A stretch of DNA of 64,000 bases, taken from NCBI GenBank assembly GCA_964059195.1, contig CAXKWD010000002.1:152227042-152291041 (forward strand). Reading direction: 5' to 3'. Position 1 is the stretch's first letter. Each line of letters begins with the position of its first letter. The notes under the pieces were generated by a model, which saw nothing but the letters and a program-made list of their open reading frames with translations, was not told the DNA's origin and did not search any database. This DNA comes from Ectobius pallidus. Lineage: Eukaryota > Arthropoda > Insecta > Blattodea > Ectobiidae. The position numbers and the translations under genes are program-made. Shown here piece after piece: positions 23,520 to 34,839 of this stretch.

Positions 23520-24390
23520 CTGAAAAAGAATAAAACAGTTATCATTATTACAACTTGGCGAAAGAGTAAAACAGGGCGTGCACACGTCCCCCTACCATTC
23601 AATACCTGCCTGGCCGCTTCCCTTACCCGCCAGCCGCTGCTCAACACCGGTAATAATATTTCACAATAAAAAATACCCTTGCACCAAACATATTTTGCAT
23701 GGCCTGTTTTATTTTCTAAGACCCTTGCACCATACATAATATTTCGCAATTATAAAAAGACAGCGTAATATAGCTTAATTGATGCAGGAAAATTCCCTTG
23801 CGCCAACACTTCTCTTTTCATAACAAAATCCCTACTTTCCAGGCGGGTTGGAGTGGGGGACTCGTGCACAGCCTGTTTTACTTTTTCCCCTAAAACTTTA
23901 ACAAGAAAAGCATCCCTGACAGAGAAATAAACTACATGAAAGTACACAAAGTACTAATTGTTTTCCAAGGTCTTCAAATATCTTAAAACATCAGATGACT
24001 CAAAGCAAATAATGTCTCTTGAACCAATCAATAGTATGCCTAAATTAGGCTACTTCTTGTGAGAAAAATTAGGGATTTTCCCAAAACGTGAGCTTAAAGC
24101 ACTATCATCTAGAGGAAAAGTGTAATACATAGGCCTACTCTTATGCTTACCGTTCTTCCTGTGACCGTTGCTTCAAGGAACATTGAGTTTTAACATATCC
24201 TCATCCTTCCCTGAAAATATAAATATCATATGGTTAGTAATCTATCATGATGGGTAAAGAAGGCTCAATTATAATATTAAAAAATATTTAAGACTGCAAA
24301 AATGATGTGCTACTGAGCATAGACGGGTAACATTATTGTTGCACATAGCCTATACAGTACCCTTACTTATTGGAAACTGTTACGTTAAAC

Positions 24391-24720
24391 TCGTGCATAA
24401 AAAAGGTTATGTCATCTACCACGTTAATTAATTGTAAGCGTTTTAAATACAATTCTGTGCGATAAGGTAAAAAAGAAAACACACAAGCAATGAGCATTGA
24501 AAAAACAAACAAACAAATAAGCAACGGTGCAGGGTGTAGTCTACAAACTCACGTTGGTCAACTCATGCATGAAAAAGGATATGTAATCGACCATTTTAAT
24601 CAATTGTAAAAGTTTTCAAGTACATAATTCTGTGTGTAAAGGTAAAAAATCCAGGCAATGAGCATTATAAACACAAACATAACACTGCACCATAGGTTAT
24701 GGTGTGAACAAATGTCGTCA
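24391..24720. repeat. Diverged tandem duplication, unit about 172 bp
   Basis: Two direct copies share TCGTGCATAAAAAAGG/TCATGCATGAAAAAGG, an ATTGTAA.CGTTTT..A block and GGCAATGAGCATT, about 172 bp apart. They lie inside the nested Harbinger and have no coding content. Confidence 0.6.
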
Positions 24721-25126
24721 CTTTTGTTTATATTGTACTAGTTATTATTGTAATACATTATTGGACGATCTACAAAGTTATAAAATATACATACACATGT
24801 GAAAGTAATAGAATTTTTGCGAAATACTTACAATGAAAAAAGTTTTCCAGCAAATACTGTCTTCAGTGTCAAACCAATATGGCTACCATTGAGTGCGCAT
24901 CGAGTGCACAGCGAGCGTGGTCCGGACTACACTCGCTTCATCCGCACTCGCACCCACACCCACACTCGATGAAAATGTCCATTTGGAACAGCACTCGCTG
25001 ACGTCACGTCCGGGTGCGAGTGCACGAGTGCACATTTTTACGCATATGGAACACAGCCTCAGGTTCGCCGGTAGATGCACTTGCCTGTCACTCCACGGTC
25101 ACGTCACTGCTGAGTGTAAATAGACC

Positions 25127-27287
25127 TTAAGTCCGCCTACTATCTGTTCACGGACACTTCCCCCGTCAAAAAAGAAAGAAAGAAACACACACACACACAC
25201 TACAGTAGCTTGTGCATTATGCATTCCCTGCCCTGCAATAATCTAGTGTCCAAACCTTTAGCCCTATTCACTACTTGCTCAATGATTCCATGGCGGCTAG
25301 TGTTCCTCAAGTCCCCGGCTTCTGTTCCCGCAGGAAGAAATGGTTACGTTTTGAACAAAACATTACTATAAGAGGTGGTCAGTGGCCAGTAGCAAACCAC
25401 GAATTTGTTAAGAAATACTTAAAAGAATTTCTACAATTCATTAACACAATAGATTTTGAGAAACTAGCCTATAAGGTAGAATGGTAATCACAACTTATCT
25501 TATGCTATAGGTTAAGAATTGCATGTAGTGTTACTACGTAACGGAGCATGCAGTATTAATAAATAAAAAAAAATAAAAAATATCGTTTAAATGCTATTTG
25601 GACTATCATTTATGATGTTTAGGGACTTAAGAGGATACTATCTACAATTTCACCAATTTAAGTAAAGCATATGCGAGGTTTTTAAGTGTAACTTACAAGG
25701 TTTTTTTTAGCGTGATCAGCATGCCGAATCTCAAATACATTGTTTTTCATTTTCAATACCTAATAGAATATTATGTTGTAATACTGTATATCTATAGAAT
25801 GTCATCTATTCCCTCATATCATTGCTGCATTTTATTGATATTCCCATTACTTTAAACACAATACAAATATTCTAATAAAACCATACAGTATTGTAAGTAG
25901 TTTTAAAATGACTGTAACATAATAGGCTGGATACTTCTCGGGGAAAGTGCATTTCGGCCTCACATTTGGCCTTCTTCAGGTCATTGTTGTGCGAATGAGA
26001 CAGTTGCAAGATTCCGATCTATAATAAGTGCCAAGTGCAAATCTCTAGCGCGTAAGGAGAAAGAGTAGGAAAGGGGGGTAGTGGTTTCTGATACGGTAAG
26101 TAAAATTAAGGTTAAAAATTAAAATGTCATTTTTAGAGATTAAGAATCACTTAATGAACTTTTAGGTGAAGAAAGTAAATGAAGACCATACATAGTTAAA
26201 GTAATTGAATAAAACCGATAAAAAAAGAACACTTCACAAAAATGTTCGATCACCACCGCAAGGAGAAGTACACATCCGATGTGGGGGGAAAAACAGAGTT
26301 GGCATTTGCCTTTACAATAGTTAAGGGATGGATGCGGACAAGGTCAGAGCCCTCGCATTCCGTTACTCATGCTTGTGACGTTTCTTTCCTCATTCGCTTT
26401 CTATTCATACAAACAGATTAATGAGGATGGGAAGATTTCTGTCTCCCGTCAAACAATTCCTTTCCTGTGTGGTAGCCCAAGTGTTTGAGACAACCTACAT
26501 ACACAGTGTATCATAAACAATTTGTTGTCGTTTCAGTTAAATGGTATTTCGATTGAAAGTGTTTCGGATAACATAGGTTCTACTGTATTCACATCTCATC
26601 TTTTAATTCCTTGACAAGCCAAGATTCTGTCCCTGGGCTTGGATATGTACCTTACCCTTATCCGAGCGAAACGTGTGAGAGAAAACTATTGTTTCACAAG
26701 ATTTGTTATAGTATTAGAAAATTGTACATTTCGATCATTGACTGTTTAATAAAATGGTTTGTATCGTTATCAAAACGAGGAAATGTAGAATTGTTTTCAT
26801 GAGATAATTGATGATTTGATAGTGTATGAAGTGGAGCTCACGGTTTACACCACACTGTATACGTGTTTTTTGTTTTGGAAACTACCGTATTATGAGACAT
26901 CATAAAGTCTTGAAAAGAATAGACCCATGAAGATTGCCTTGCATGCTGAAAATACTGTGTTATTATGACTCTGCACGCCATTCGTCATGTTTGTTTAGAG
27001 CTGCTGCAATGGACTGGTGTTTCGATTGCCCAGATTGAAAATGTTACATTTCTTTGAATTTATTGCCTCTGCTGCCATTATTGTTATCGCAACATGGCAT
27101 CATTAATATATTTATAATTTGCCGTTTTCTTCTTCGTGTTGTGAATTAGATACTTATTGTTAATGACGTAGGGTTGAATGCATTTTAACACACTCATCAC
27201 CAAGCTCGTATTTTCTTTCTGTGCCTAGAAACCAGGCAGTAATAATGTTTTTTTAATCCCTCTGTCCCTACCTAAAACTTCAAAAAT
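25127..27287. other. No identified gene; (CA)n tract
   Basis: A (CA)n run lies at 25186-25200. The remaining 2 kb is AT-rich. Frames of about 60-70 codons at 25275-25487 and 26611-26802 have no recognisable domain. I see no paired terminal repeats. Confidence 0.45.
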
Positions 27288-27340
27288 CCCTTTAGGCATG
27301 CCTACAGGCTGAGGTAGATTTCGAAGTGCTTTTGGTTTAA
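27288..27340. repeat. Start-only copy of the 6.4-kb repeat
   Basis: AAATCCCTTTAGGCATGCCT followed by ACAGGCTGAGGTAGATTT matches the start of the repeats at 6400 and 28500, then diverges. Confidence 0.65.
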
Positions 27341-27373
27341 TTTATTGTCGCTGCGCAGCACTCTCCTTCTTTA

Positions 27374-27979
27374 GGCCTCTCACACACCAAAGCCGAGCTG
27401 AGCCGGGCCGGGCGATGCGATGCCAAGCCAAGCCGAGCAAATCTGCGATGCGTTCACACTGACGCTGATTCGCTCAGTAGGTTTTCGAACCTTGTAGTGA
27501 GAGGTGCCTTTATCCTTCCTAGCAGTAGTGCAATACTAATGTCGTCAAACTTGATGATGATGTTATTGGATAGTTCCTCTCTTGATGATGAATATGTGTT
27601 GAGACAAAGAAGGCGTTACTGGACTCACAGTCTCAATAAAGATCACGAGAAAAGCGGACAGTTCGCAACTCTATACGAAAAACTCCGAGAAGATAAAGAA
27701 CGTTTTTGGGGATATTTTAGAACGAGTACTCATACATTCGATTATATTCTGGAATCCATTTGTCCAGGCCGGGACACCGAGCTAGACTGAACAAAAACGC
27801 AGGCAGAAACCGCTTGAAGTAGCGGGAAGCACGACTGCTCAAAATCGCTCGGCTTCGCTTCGCCCGGCCCGGCGTCTTATTTGAAAGCTCCCATTGAAAT
27901 ACTGCATAATTAGTGGTCAAGCGATTTTCGCCCTGCGAGGCTCGGCTCGGCCCGGCCCGGCTTTGGTGTGCAACCCCAC
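27374..27979. mobile_element. PIF/Harbinger MITE, 606 bp, TSD TTA
   Basis: The left end GGCCTCTCACACACCAAAGC and the inverted right end GTGGGGTTGCACACCAAAGC lead into a GC-rich terminal region (GAGCCGGGCCGGGC type). TTA is duplicated at 27371-27373 and 27980-27982, the canonical PIF/Harbinger target. It contains the first coding exon of a Harbinger transposase (27539-27790), so it is a deletion derivative. Confidence 0.9.
27539..27790 (+). pseudogene. Harbinger transposase N-terminal fragment
   Basis: From the ATG at 27539 the frame reads MSSNLMMMLLDSSSLDDEY, then RQRRRYWTHSLNKDHEKSGQ, then FWGYFRTSTHTFDYILESI. The RRRYW.H motif, a spacer, and FR(M/T)S..TFD.IL form the N-terminal signature of PIF transposases. 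The frame stops 15 codons later, just before the inverted right end, so no HTH or DDE core is present. Its open frame is probably an accident of recent deletion. The first 14 codons of the longer upstream frame look non-native, so I chose this internal ATG. Confidence 0.72.
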
Positions 27980-27982
27980 TTA

Positions 27983-28499
27983 GCCTTGGCATGGCAAACC
28001 CGCAGTAATAACTGAATTCGGTAAAGAGCAAAAGCCTACAATCATTTATTTTGACAACAAGAAAAGGATATAATATTCTGGGAGGCCGTGCGCAAGGTCA
28101 GCAATGAATAAAATTAGCAAAGCCGCTAATAAGACAAAATTAGTATTATAATTATTCTTAAAGAGAGCCATGACTGTGATAACTGATAACTCTAACAAAC
28201 TCGGGGTATCAACAAAATCGAACAGTAGTCCCAATGTTGTTTGGGGACAACACTTTCATATTAAACTCCTTTTTACTGAGAATTATTTTATCACAGCAAT
28301 ATCAAAGTGTAGGCTACAATGCACCATATGAAATATAAATAAATCTGAAATAGTATTTATAAAAAGAGAGTTGTTTATTGTGTTTTAAGTTGATATTATA
28401 TTTTATTTATTTTTTATTTTGCCATGCATTATTGTTCTAAAGGTGTGTAACTATTATTTGTAATATTTCAAACTCTATTACATTTTATCCTTAGTCGGT
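27983..28499. other. AT-rich DNA, nothing identified
   Basis: No ORF with a recognisable domain and no repeat pairing within the window. Confidence 0.45.
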
Positions 28500-28925
28500 T
28501 TTCACACATTCCTTTCGGCAGGCCTTCAGGCTGAGGTATATTTTAAAGTGTTATTGTTTTTCAAACATTAAAATCTCGCCTTATATGTGAGCTATCGAGA
28601 AACTAGTTATTGATTTGTAGAGTACTCATCAAGAGCTTTTTAACGATACCCACAAGACGTGGTTTCAAAAATTTCGAAATCCCATCCCCACACCCCCACC
28701 CCCGAAACGTTGGTGTCATTGTAAACTCCATAGGAAGTACTCTAATTTATTCAAAGTTTCCCTGTATACTTCATAGGGGCTGAGATATAAACTTTTCAAA
28801 ATTTCAACCCCCTCCCCCTTGGGCCAATTTTGCTCATTAACGAACTTGTCCGAACTATTGGGCCTACTAATAATATAATAAAATTTGGTTCAAATATCTT
28901 CAAAATTACGGCCGCTAGCGTGTAA
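28500..28925. repeat. Sister copy of the repeat inserted in the RT at 6.4 kb
   Basis: The order of blocks is the same as at 6400-6830: GGCCTTCAGGCTGAGGT, CTCGCCTTATATG, GAGCTATCGAGAAAC, ACTCATCAAGAGCTTTT, CCGAAACGTTGGTGTCA, CCTTGGGCCAATTTTGCTC and ACGGCCGCTAGC. Identity is high (my estimate by eye is over 85%). Outside these blocks the flanks differ. Confidence 0.85.
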
Positions 28926-28971
28926 ATGTATATGAATATAAATATATATGAATATATATTACGTGAATTGC

Positions 28972-29093
28972 AATCCAGCATTCGTTGGGAATCCCGATAT
29001 AAACTCTCTTAGATTGGCTGTCCTTGTTTTGAAATCCAGCATTCGTTGGGAATCTTGATATAAACTGTCTTAGATTGGCTGTCCTTGTTTTGA
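28972..29093. repeat. 61-bp tandem repeat, two copies
   Basis: Both units begin AATCCAGCATTCGTTGGGAA and end with GGCTGTCCTTGTTTTGA. They differ at only a few positions. Confidence 0.95.
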
Positions 29094-29650
29094 AATCGAA
29101 TCCACAACCGATCAATATGCTGTGTCTTGTAAATCTCGCATTTGAGTCCAAGACGTTCCTCCTAGGCAGCTGTCACCAAATACTGTAGAGACAATACCGG
29201 ACACTTACTGGTAGAGAAATGGGGGACAGATTTTGCAGCACTCCTGGTGGCACAACCTAGAAACTTGGGGCAAAATTAATATATTCAAAACATATATAAA
29301 CTGTAATATGCTATTCTGAGCCATTGGGTAGATACCCCTTATACATAATATGCCGAGTCTGGCTATTTCGGCTCTTCTATTAAAAACTGTTTAACATATA
29401 TGTATCTAGATACTGCAATTGTATTCAGTAGTAGCAGGTTGGGCCGCTAGTTGGTGCTCAAAATATTGTCCCCCGATATATCGCAAAGTGTCCTGTATTG
29501 GTCTAGATTGTATTTGCTGTCACTCAATTCACTACAGACTCTAGAGAATCGATCTAGTCCTAAGATACGAATAAGCCCCATTTCATCTCAAATCAGACAC
29601 TTTAGTACCAAATGTGTCAACCTTAGAATTTCAAAATTACCTTAGGCCCT
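29094..29650. other. No gene identified
   Basis: No recognisable ORF or terminal repeat. A 64-codon frame at 29451-29645 starts at no convincing ATG and shows no domain. Confidence 0.45.
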
Positions 29651-29803
29651 AAAAATGTATGTTAAAGGACCACATGACCTGGGTTCAGAAATGAAAATAT
29701 TTGGAAAATATGTTTTGAAAATTGCAATAAGTTCCTTGGGTAAAACTTTTTGCCAAAAATCAATTCTGAACTTAGGTCATGTGGTTCTGTAACGTATATT
29801 TTT
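29651..29803. mobile_element. Palindromic MITE, 153 bp
   Basis: The two arms of about 42 bp match inverted: the left contains ACCACATGACCTGGGTTCAG and the reverse complement of the right contains ACCACATGACCTAAGTTCAG. Both begin AAAAAT[G/A]TA[T/C]GTTA. The centre is AT-rich. I could not assign a TSD. Confidence 0.7.
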
Positions 29804-30505
29804 GGTAGCAAAATCCATTATGTTGAACTGCCATTCCCTGTAATTTCGGTTCAGGATAGTTGCGAGTTTATCGAGGTGATTTCAAGGAAGCTTTGAAACG
29901 TTATTTTATTAATTCTGTTAATGTTACTAAATAGGCTTATTATTCGTATTTTTTAAAATAACGTAACAAATTTTTCATGTAATAAGTAAAGTGCCTTCTA
30001 TACAAGTTTACCCTTTAGAGGTGCTGGATATGAAGCTCCCAGATGTTGGATAATGCGCATATGAAGCTGGTAACGCTTCAAACTTATACACCGGCTGTCT
30101 TGACATCCAAAATTGTTTACTTCTGTTTGATGCTTAATTGACAGCAGTGCCACAGTGCCATCGGAATGGTTGAGCCAATACATTGAAAGATCCCAGTTGC
30201 CTCTTGAATCTAATTCGTGAAATTCTAGTTATAAGCTCTGTCTCAACCAACTGGATAATGACGTAGACCTACCCCATAGTTATCATAAGATAGATTAAAG
30301 AATTAAGGAAAAAGTCGTCTGTACTTCGAAAGAAAGATTTAAATCTCTTAGAACAGATAATTATTATTTAAAACATAATATGAAAATATGTTATCACTTA
30401 TCAAGTTGATTGTAAAGAACTATAATTGGACATTTAAAACGTCTCATTCCACAATTTATTAGATCACTAGCACTTTGTGCTAGCTAAAATTTATTCAACG
30501 AACTA
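29804..30505. other. No gene identified
   Basis: AT-rich spacer between the MITE and the mariner-like element. Nothing paired or coding was seen. Confidence 0.45.
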
Positions 30506-31172
30506 CGACGGTATTCAATAAGTATCCACACTTTTTGTTTAATCTTTTGTACCGCTTTGTACTCTTGCACCTCGATATATTGTTCATTTGTCTCCGCTTG
30601 TAGAATGTTTGGCCGTAATGACACCATTGAGTGTCGCGTTGCACATTAAATATGGCTGCACCGCTCAGCGTTTTCACCAAAGAACAGCGTGCAGTTATCC
30701 GTTTTTTGTCGTAGGAAGGTGTACCAGGAGCAGAAGTCCATCGGAGACTTTCCGCACAATATGGGGTAATGTTTTACCACGACGAAGCGTGTACGAATGG
30801 ATTGAAAAATTCAAAAATGTGGGACAAGTGTGAAGGACGAGGAAAGAATACGACGCCCATCCACATTCACTAGTGACGCCAACGTTGAGCAAGTGCGTAT
30901 CATGATTCAGACAAATCGAAGAGTGACTGTCGATGTAATGGCCGTCGATTCACCACAGACCAAGAACTGACGGAAGCAGTGCATACGTGGCTTTCTACTC
31001 ACCTGGGGGAGGGAACCTTTTTTTCTTAGGGCCTCAGGAAGCTTGTGCAACGCTGGATCGAGTGCATTGAGAAGAAGGGGACTATGTTGAAAAATGAGGC
31101 AACTGAAAGTTTTCTATTGTTGCAATAAATTTAAAAAAAAAAAGAGTGCGGATACTTATTTACTTACCCTCG
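30506..31172. mobile_element. mariner-like element, 667 bp, TSD TA
   Basis: Inverted ends: the left begins CGACGGTATTCAATAAGTAT, and the reverse complement of the right begins CGAGGGTAAGTAAATAAGTA with GTATCCGCACT after it. TA is duplicated at 30504-30505 and 31173-31174, as required for mariner/Tc1. It contains a deleted transposase gene (30652-31097). Confidence 0.9.
30652..31097 (+). pseudogene. mariner transposase with N- and C-termini joined, DD core missing
   Basis: ATG at 30652 opens APLSVFTKEQRAVIRF, a typical HTH_48-type N-terminus. After a TAG and frameshifts come RRSVYEWIEKFKNVGQV and IMIQTNRRVTVD. The sequence then jumps to AVHTWLS and RKLVQRWIECIEK, followed (one frame away) by GDYVEK and a stop at 31095-31097, which is the normal C-terminus. 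The segment with the three catalytic Asp residues is absent, so it cannot make active enzyme. It could only be moved by a transposase supplied in trans. Confidence 0.82.
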
Positions 31173-31248
31173 TAATTCTCAGAGCTGAGGGAAATGCAGA
31201 CTTTTAAAAAAGAAGCATGCTGTCTACGGTTATCGTTTGAAAGACTTA

Positions 31249-32420
31249 GGGCCAGTTGTATAAACATGTAAACTGTAGTTATCATGCAAAATTAACTTTC
31301 AGTTACATTTAACTACCTTTTTTTGTTGTATAAACATTAATCCAAGTTTATCTCATCCTAACCAACATTTTAATATAACTGGTGAATTTTTGCAAGTTAA
31401 AACATTAAATGATGATTTGGACATTTTAAATACATTTCAAACAGTGAAAAAGACACTAGAAATCCATTTTATAAGTACAGTGTGAGTTATTATTATTTTC
31501 ATATCATTTAGATTCAGTTTGCTTTCATTTTGTCTAATGACATTAAAAATACAGACACCGGTACCTTGGCTTTGTTGTTGGTTATGGTAGCCCCACATTA
31601 CAAAATAGCAACATTTATTTCTAGATTTCTGATTATTCTGATACCCCATCTGGTGATGCAATGAAAACCCATCATGCATCTCTTGAATGTCATAATCTTT
31701 TATTAGTACTGCATGACATGCTACCAAAATTTGGGCAGAACAACTAGACAGAGGTTATGTCTCCTTCCCATTACAATCAAGTACAAAGCAAATTCATGAT
31801 ATGTTTATGATATTCAGGGTCACCCCTGAGGTCCTTTGCGAATTATTGTGATTGGAAGCTTACAAATAGTTACTGAGGACAAAGGAACAGCCAGTAGAAC
31901 CATTCATAAATTGACAAGAGAAAATTATACTTTAAGGCCTCGGTTTATTTGAATTCCAACTAAGGACAGTGTCTTAAGAAAACAATATTAGATATCTACA
32001 ATATTCGTAACCTTCCAGGCATTATAGGTACTGTAGGTTGCGTTTACAAACCTAAACACCTCTATAGACAGGTTAAAGCAGTTTGAAGCAAAAATATACA
32101 TGGCCTCAATGAAATGATTTAAAAAAAAAAATAATAAAAAAAAACTCATCTTTATTAAGCATTTGAAATAAATACCAGACATATGTGTAACATGGTGCTT
32201 TGTCTTTAATTAAACAACTGAAAATCAAAGACCAAAGATATAAACATAATACTCCCTGCAAATTTCCCTCAACTTTTGCACTGTTGCCAGATGTTTTATT
32301 ATTTTCTCCAGTTATTTAAAACTGTGAGTTACACAGTTATTTTTATACAACATAAATAGCTAGTTATTTTCAAACTTTCAGTTAACAACCATCAGTTTGT
32401 GAGTTTTATACAACTGGCCC
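31249..32420. mobile_element. ISL2EU/Harbinger-like element, 1.17 kb
   Basis: The ends GGGCCAGTTGTATAAACATG and (reverse complement of the right) GGGCCAGTTGTATAAAACTC are inverted. The flanks are CTTA on the left and TAAA on the right, which fits a 2-bp TA duplication or a poorly preserved TWA. Just inside, TTAACTTTCAGTTA on the left and CTTTCAGTTAACAA on the right form further inverted words. A decayed transposase lies in the middle. Confidence 0.75.
31740..32060 (+). pseudogene. Decayed Harbinger-type transposase (catalytic-region remnant)
   Basis: Fragments in shifting frames read RGYVSFPLQSSTKQIHDMF, PTKDSVLRKQY, and then YNIRNLPGIIGTVGC followed by VYKPKH. The last matches the region around the first catalytic Asp of PIF/Harbinger transposases, where F(P)xx(I/V)G(A/T)xDG.H is usual. 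Here the Asp position reads Cys (GTVGC), so the catalytic residue is lost, besides several stops and frameshifts. Confidence 0.55.
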
Positions 32421-32848
32421 TAAATGAGGAAGGTGGTAGAAGGGAGCATTACTCCATCTTATGTGCTTGTCTCTGAAACATTCTGTTAATAGCTGCAGGT
32501 ATGGTTCAAGGCTTTTTAGTACGGGTGAAACTATTTGTTTATAGAACTTCAATTCTAGCTGCAACTTCTGTACAACCTTTCGCCCTAATTGGTCCGAACC
32601 TAGAGTATGTCGATCACAATAAGTTCTGATGGATGAATCCTTCATTCCTGATGCTTTGCTCTTGCAGCGGAGCGCGCTTTTATAATATAGTCTGGTGGTA
32701 ACTCTTGGTCTGTTTTATTAGAAGTTTTATTTTTTTCAGTGAAGCTATGTTACACCTAAATAATTATTTGTATTCAGTGAATTGGTAATTTACTGTACTT
32801 CGTTTCTTATGAGCAAGCCCTGAGCTTATCCATGCCTCGTTCTTATAT

Positions 32849-34111
32849 GGGTCATTCTCCAGAAAAGGGCAGATTCCAATGTTAGAATTTTTAAAAAAAT
32901 ATATTTTTTATTTTGGATCATGTAATTTTGTTATGTAATATTTCCTTCTGCAGAGTATTACTGAGGTACTTGCCCTACTTACCGAGTGGTATTTTGCATT
33001 AAATTAACAAGGTTAGAAAATGGCGCATTCATGGAGGTGAGAAAATAGTACGAAATAGTAATTATAATAGAAGTTATGTGAGAATTAGAATTAATTTACT
33101 GTATTAAATGTTATCATGAAAATAAACAATATTTATTACCATACAAATGGATTAACACACAATTTTTTACTTATTTTTATCTATGTTAAAATAGATTATC
33201 ACCTTAAAATCAAAACTTTAAATCAAAACATGATATATTGTCATAAACTATTAGGCTATACCAGTATCTTCTTTAAACAAAAATAAAAAATGCACACAGT
33301 TAAATATGTCATCAATTACAACATTAATTACACCTCCATGGATAGGACTTGAGAGTAACAGTAACGGAGGTGAGGGTAACGGAGGTGAGATTTTTCTCTA
33401 ATTTGTCAAACAGCTTGGGAACATTTGAGGTTAGAAAATCTCAGTTCTAGAGTTTAACTTAGCATTCCTTATTATTATAATCTGTAGCAAAAGTAAATAT
33501 AAAAACATACAACTTTACCGTTGGGTGTAGGTAACGGAGGTGAGGAAGTCCAATTACCAACTCTGCATTTAGCCCTTTTACACAAACAAAACAGCACTTA
33601 AAATCACACTAACAGCTTGGCTTTATATAAATAATAAGAAAACTGCCAAAAGTTGGAGTCCAAGGAAAATAGAAAGACTACAGTGCCATATCTGTGGAAA
33701 TAATTGAACTTTTATATTGTTTCACGGAGGTGAGGTCTCACCTTGGGACAAGCATGTTTATTACAAAAAATTGTCTTTACAAAATGGTATATTTTATTTT
33801 CAGTTATTAATGACTCATTTTTTGAGCTGTTTGTTCTTGTTACAACACTAAAATGGAATAAAAATTAAAGCCTGTTGAATTATGAAAGAATGAAAATGAC
33901 AAGTCAGGCATTGGGACATGACACGGAGGTGAGATCTCACATACTGTGCCCTAAAATGCAGAAAATTGTAACTTTTGTTTAAAAAGTGGAATATGGGATC
34001 AAAGACCTTATTTCAATCTAACTTATCACAATAATTCATAATCCATAAGTACTTATTTTACACCAGAAAATCAACTGCGACATGACTCTGCCCTTTTCTG
34101 GAGAATAACCC
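32849..34111. mobile_element. Unclassified TIR element, 1.26 kb, TSD ATAT, with GGAGGTGAG array
   Basis: Inverted ends: the left is GGGTCATTCTCCAGAAAAGG and the reverse complement of the right is GGGTTATTCTCCAGAAAAGG; both go on with GCAGA. ATAT is duplicated at 32845-32848 and 34112-34115. The body holds six direct GGAGGTGAG words (33033, 33366, 33381, 33536, 33726, 33925), five of them preceded by AC. There is no ORF of note. The 4-bp TSD and GGGTCA-type terminus resemble the palindromic element at 43397, but I cannot name the superfamily. Confidence 0.78.
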
Positions 34112-34164
34112 ATATGCTTTTTCGATCAGGTCACCTTTAATGAACTAATGATAGCAGACGTAAC

Positions 34165-34240
34165 AATATAATAATAATAATAATAGTAGTAGTAATAGTA
34201 GTAGTAGTAGTATAGTAGTAGTAATATGGTAGTAGTAGTA
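34165..34240. repeat. Mixed AAT/AGT microsatellite
   Basis: A run of AATAATAAT, TAGTAGTAG and TAATATGGTAG units. Confidence 0.85.
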
Positions 34241-34839
34241 ACTGATAAGCTAATAATAACGCTCCGGCTTATGGAGAGAGGGAGGCGGCGAACTTATCTT
34301 ATTTCGTATTCCAAGTGGAACAGGACGTTGGTATCACATATGTTAAGGCCCTTGTCTTCAGCTAAAGTGTTTCCCAAGTTTTCTATACGATGATTTTTTT
34401 TGTCACAACACACTTGGAACACAGAGTTTGTATTCCATTGGGCTTCCACACAGCAATTTAGCATCTGTCCGTGAATTAGTAAAAACGGAGCCGACGTATA
34501 TGTATTGATTCCCAGTGCTGGCGCGAGCTAGCTCCTATTGGACATTTTCAGTAAGCTGTAGTTTCCGAATATGATCTCTGTACCGCGTTAAGTTCCAGTA
34601 ATCCTAGGTTTTTATTTTCATTACCGGTATTCTTAAAACTGTTCAAAGTGAACAACGGGGTTCTTAAATCAAACTATCAATTTTCATAACTAATTCCATA
34701 TATTGAATGACTCTCCACATTTCATCCAATCTGTAATTTTCTTGGTGAAAGATTTCGCTGTTATGTATCTTAAGAAAGAGGTAATTGCATCGTATCTGAT
34801 CCCTGTAGGCCTATATAAGAGTAGATATCTAAGCTTTCA

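Larger units (their letters stand above)
20404..25058. mobile_element. Nested PIF/Harbinger-type element, 4.65 kb, TSD TCA
   Basis: The ends GGCTGTGTTCCAAATACG and (reverse complement of the right) GGCTGTGTTCCATATGCG are flanked by exact TCA at 20401-20403 and 25059-25061. The sequence continues across the site as in the duplicated end at 20,243. The first and last 200 bp hold many GTGCACTCG words in both orientations. Inside are a transposase scrap (21364-21440, plus strand) and a Myb/SANT-like exon (23417-23519, minus strand). This supports a two-gene Harbinger whose genes converge. Most of the length is AT-rich and non-coding. Confidence 0.85.
19146..25126. mobile_element. PIF/Harbinger element with a second Harbinger nested in its right end
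   Basis: The left end reads GGTCCATTTACACACAGCAG and the reverse complement of the right end reads GGTCTATTTACACTCAGCAG. The flanking triplets are ATA and TTA, so the TSD is imperfect. Just inside the left end is a recognisable Harbinger transposase exon (19323-19584). The right end has been duplicated (158-bp offset, 20,209-20,403), and a 4.65-kb element is inserted in the second copy. Removing the insert leaves an element of about 1.3 kb. Confidence 0.72.

Noticed and set aside
23417..23749. Full 110-codon minus-strand ORF as one protein
   Set aside because: Only the part after the acceptor at 23520 resembles a Harbinger accessory protein; the upstream part reads through an intron-like pyrimidine tract.
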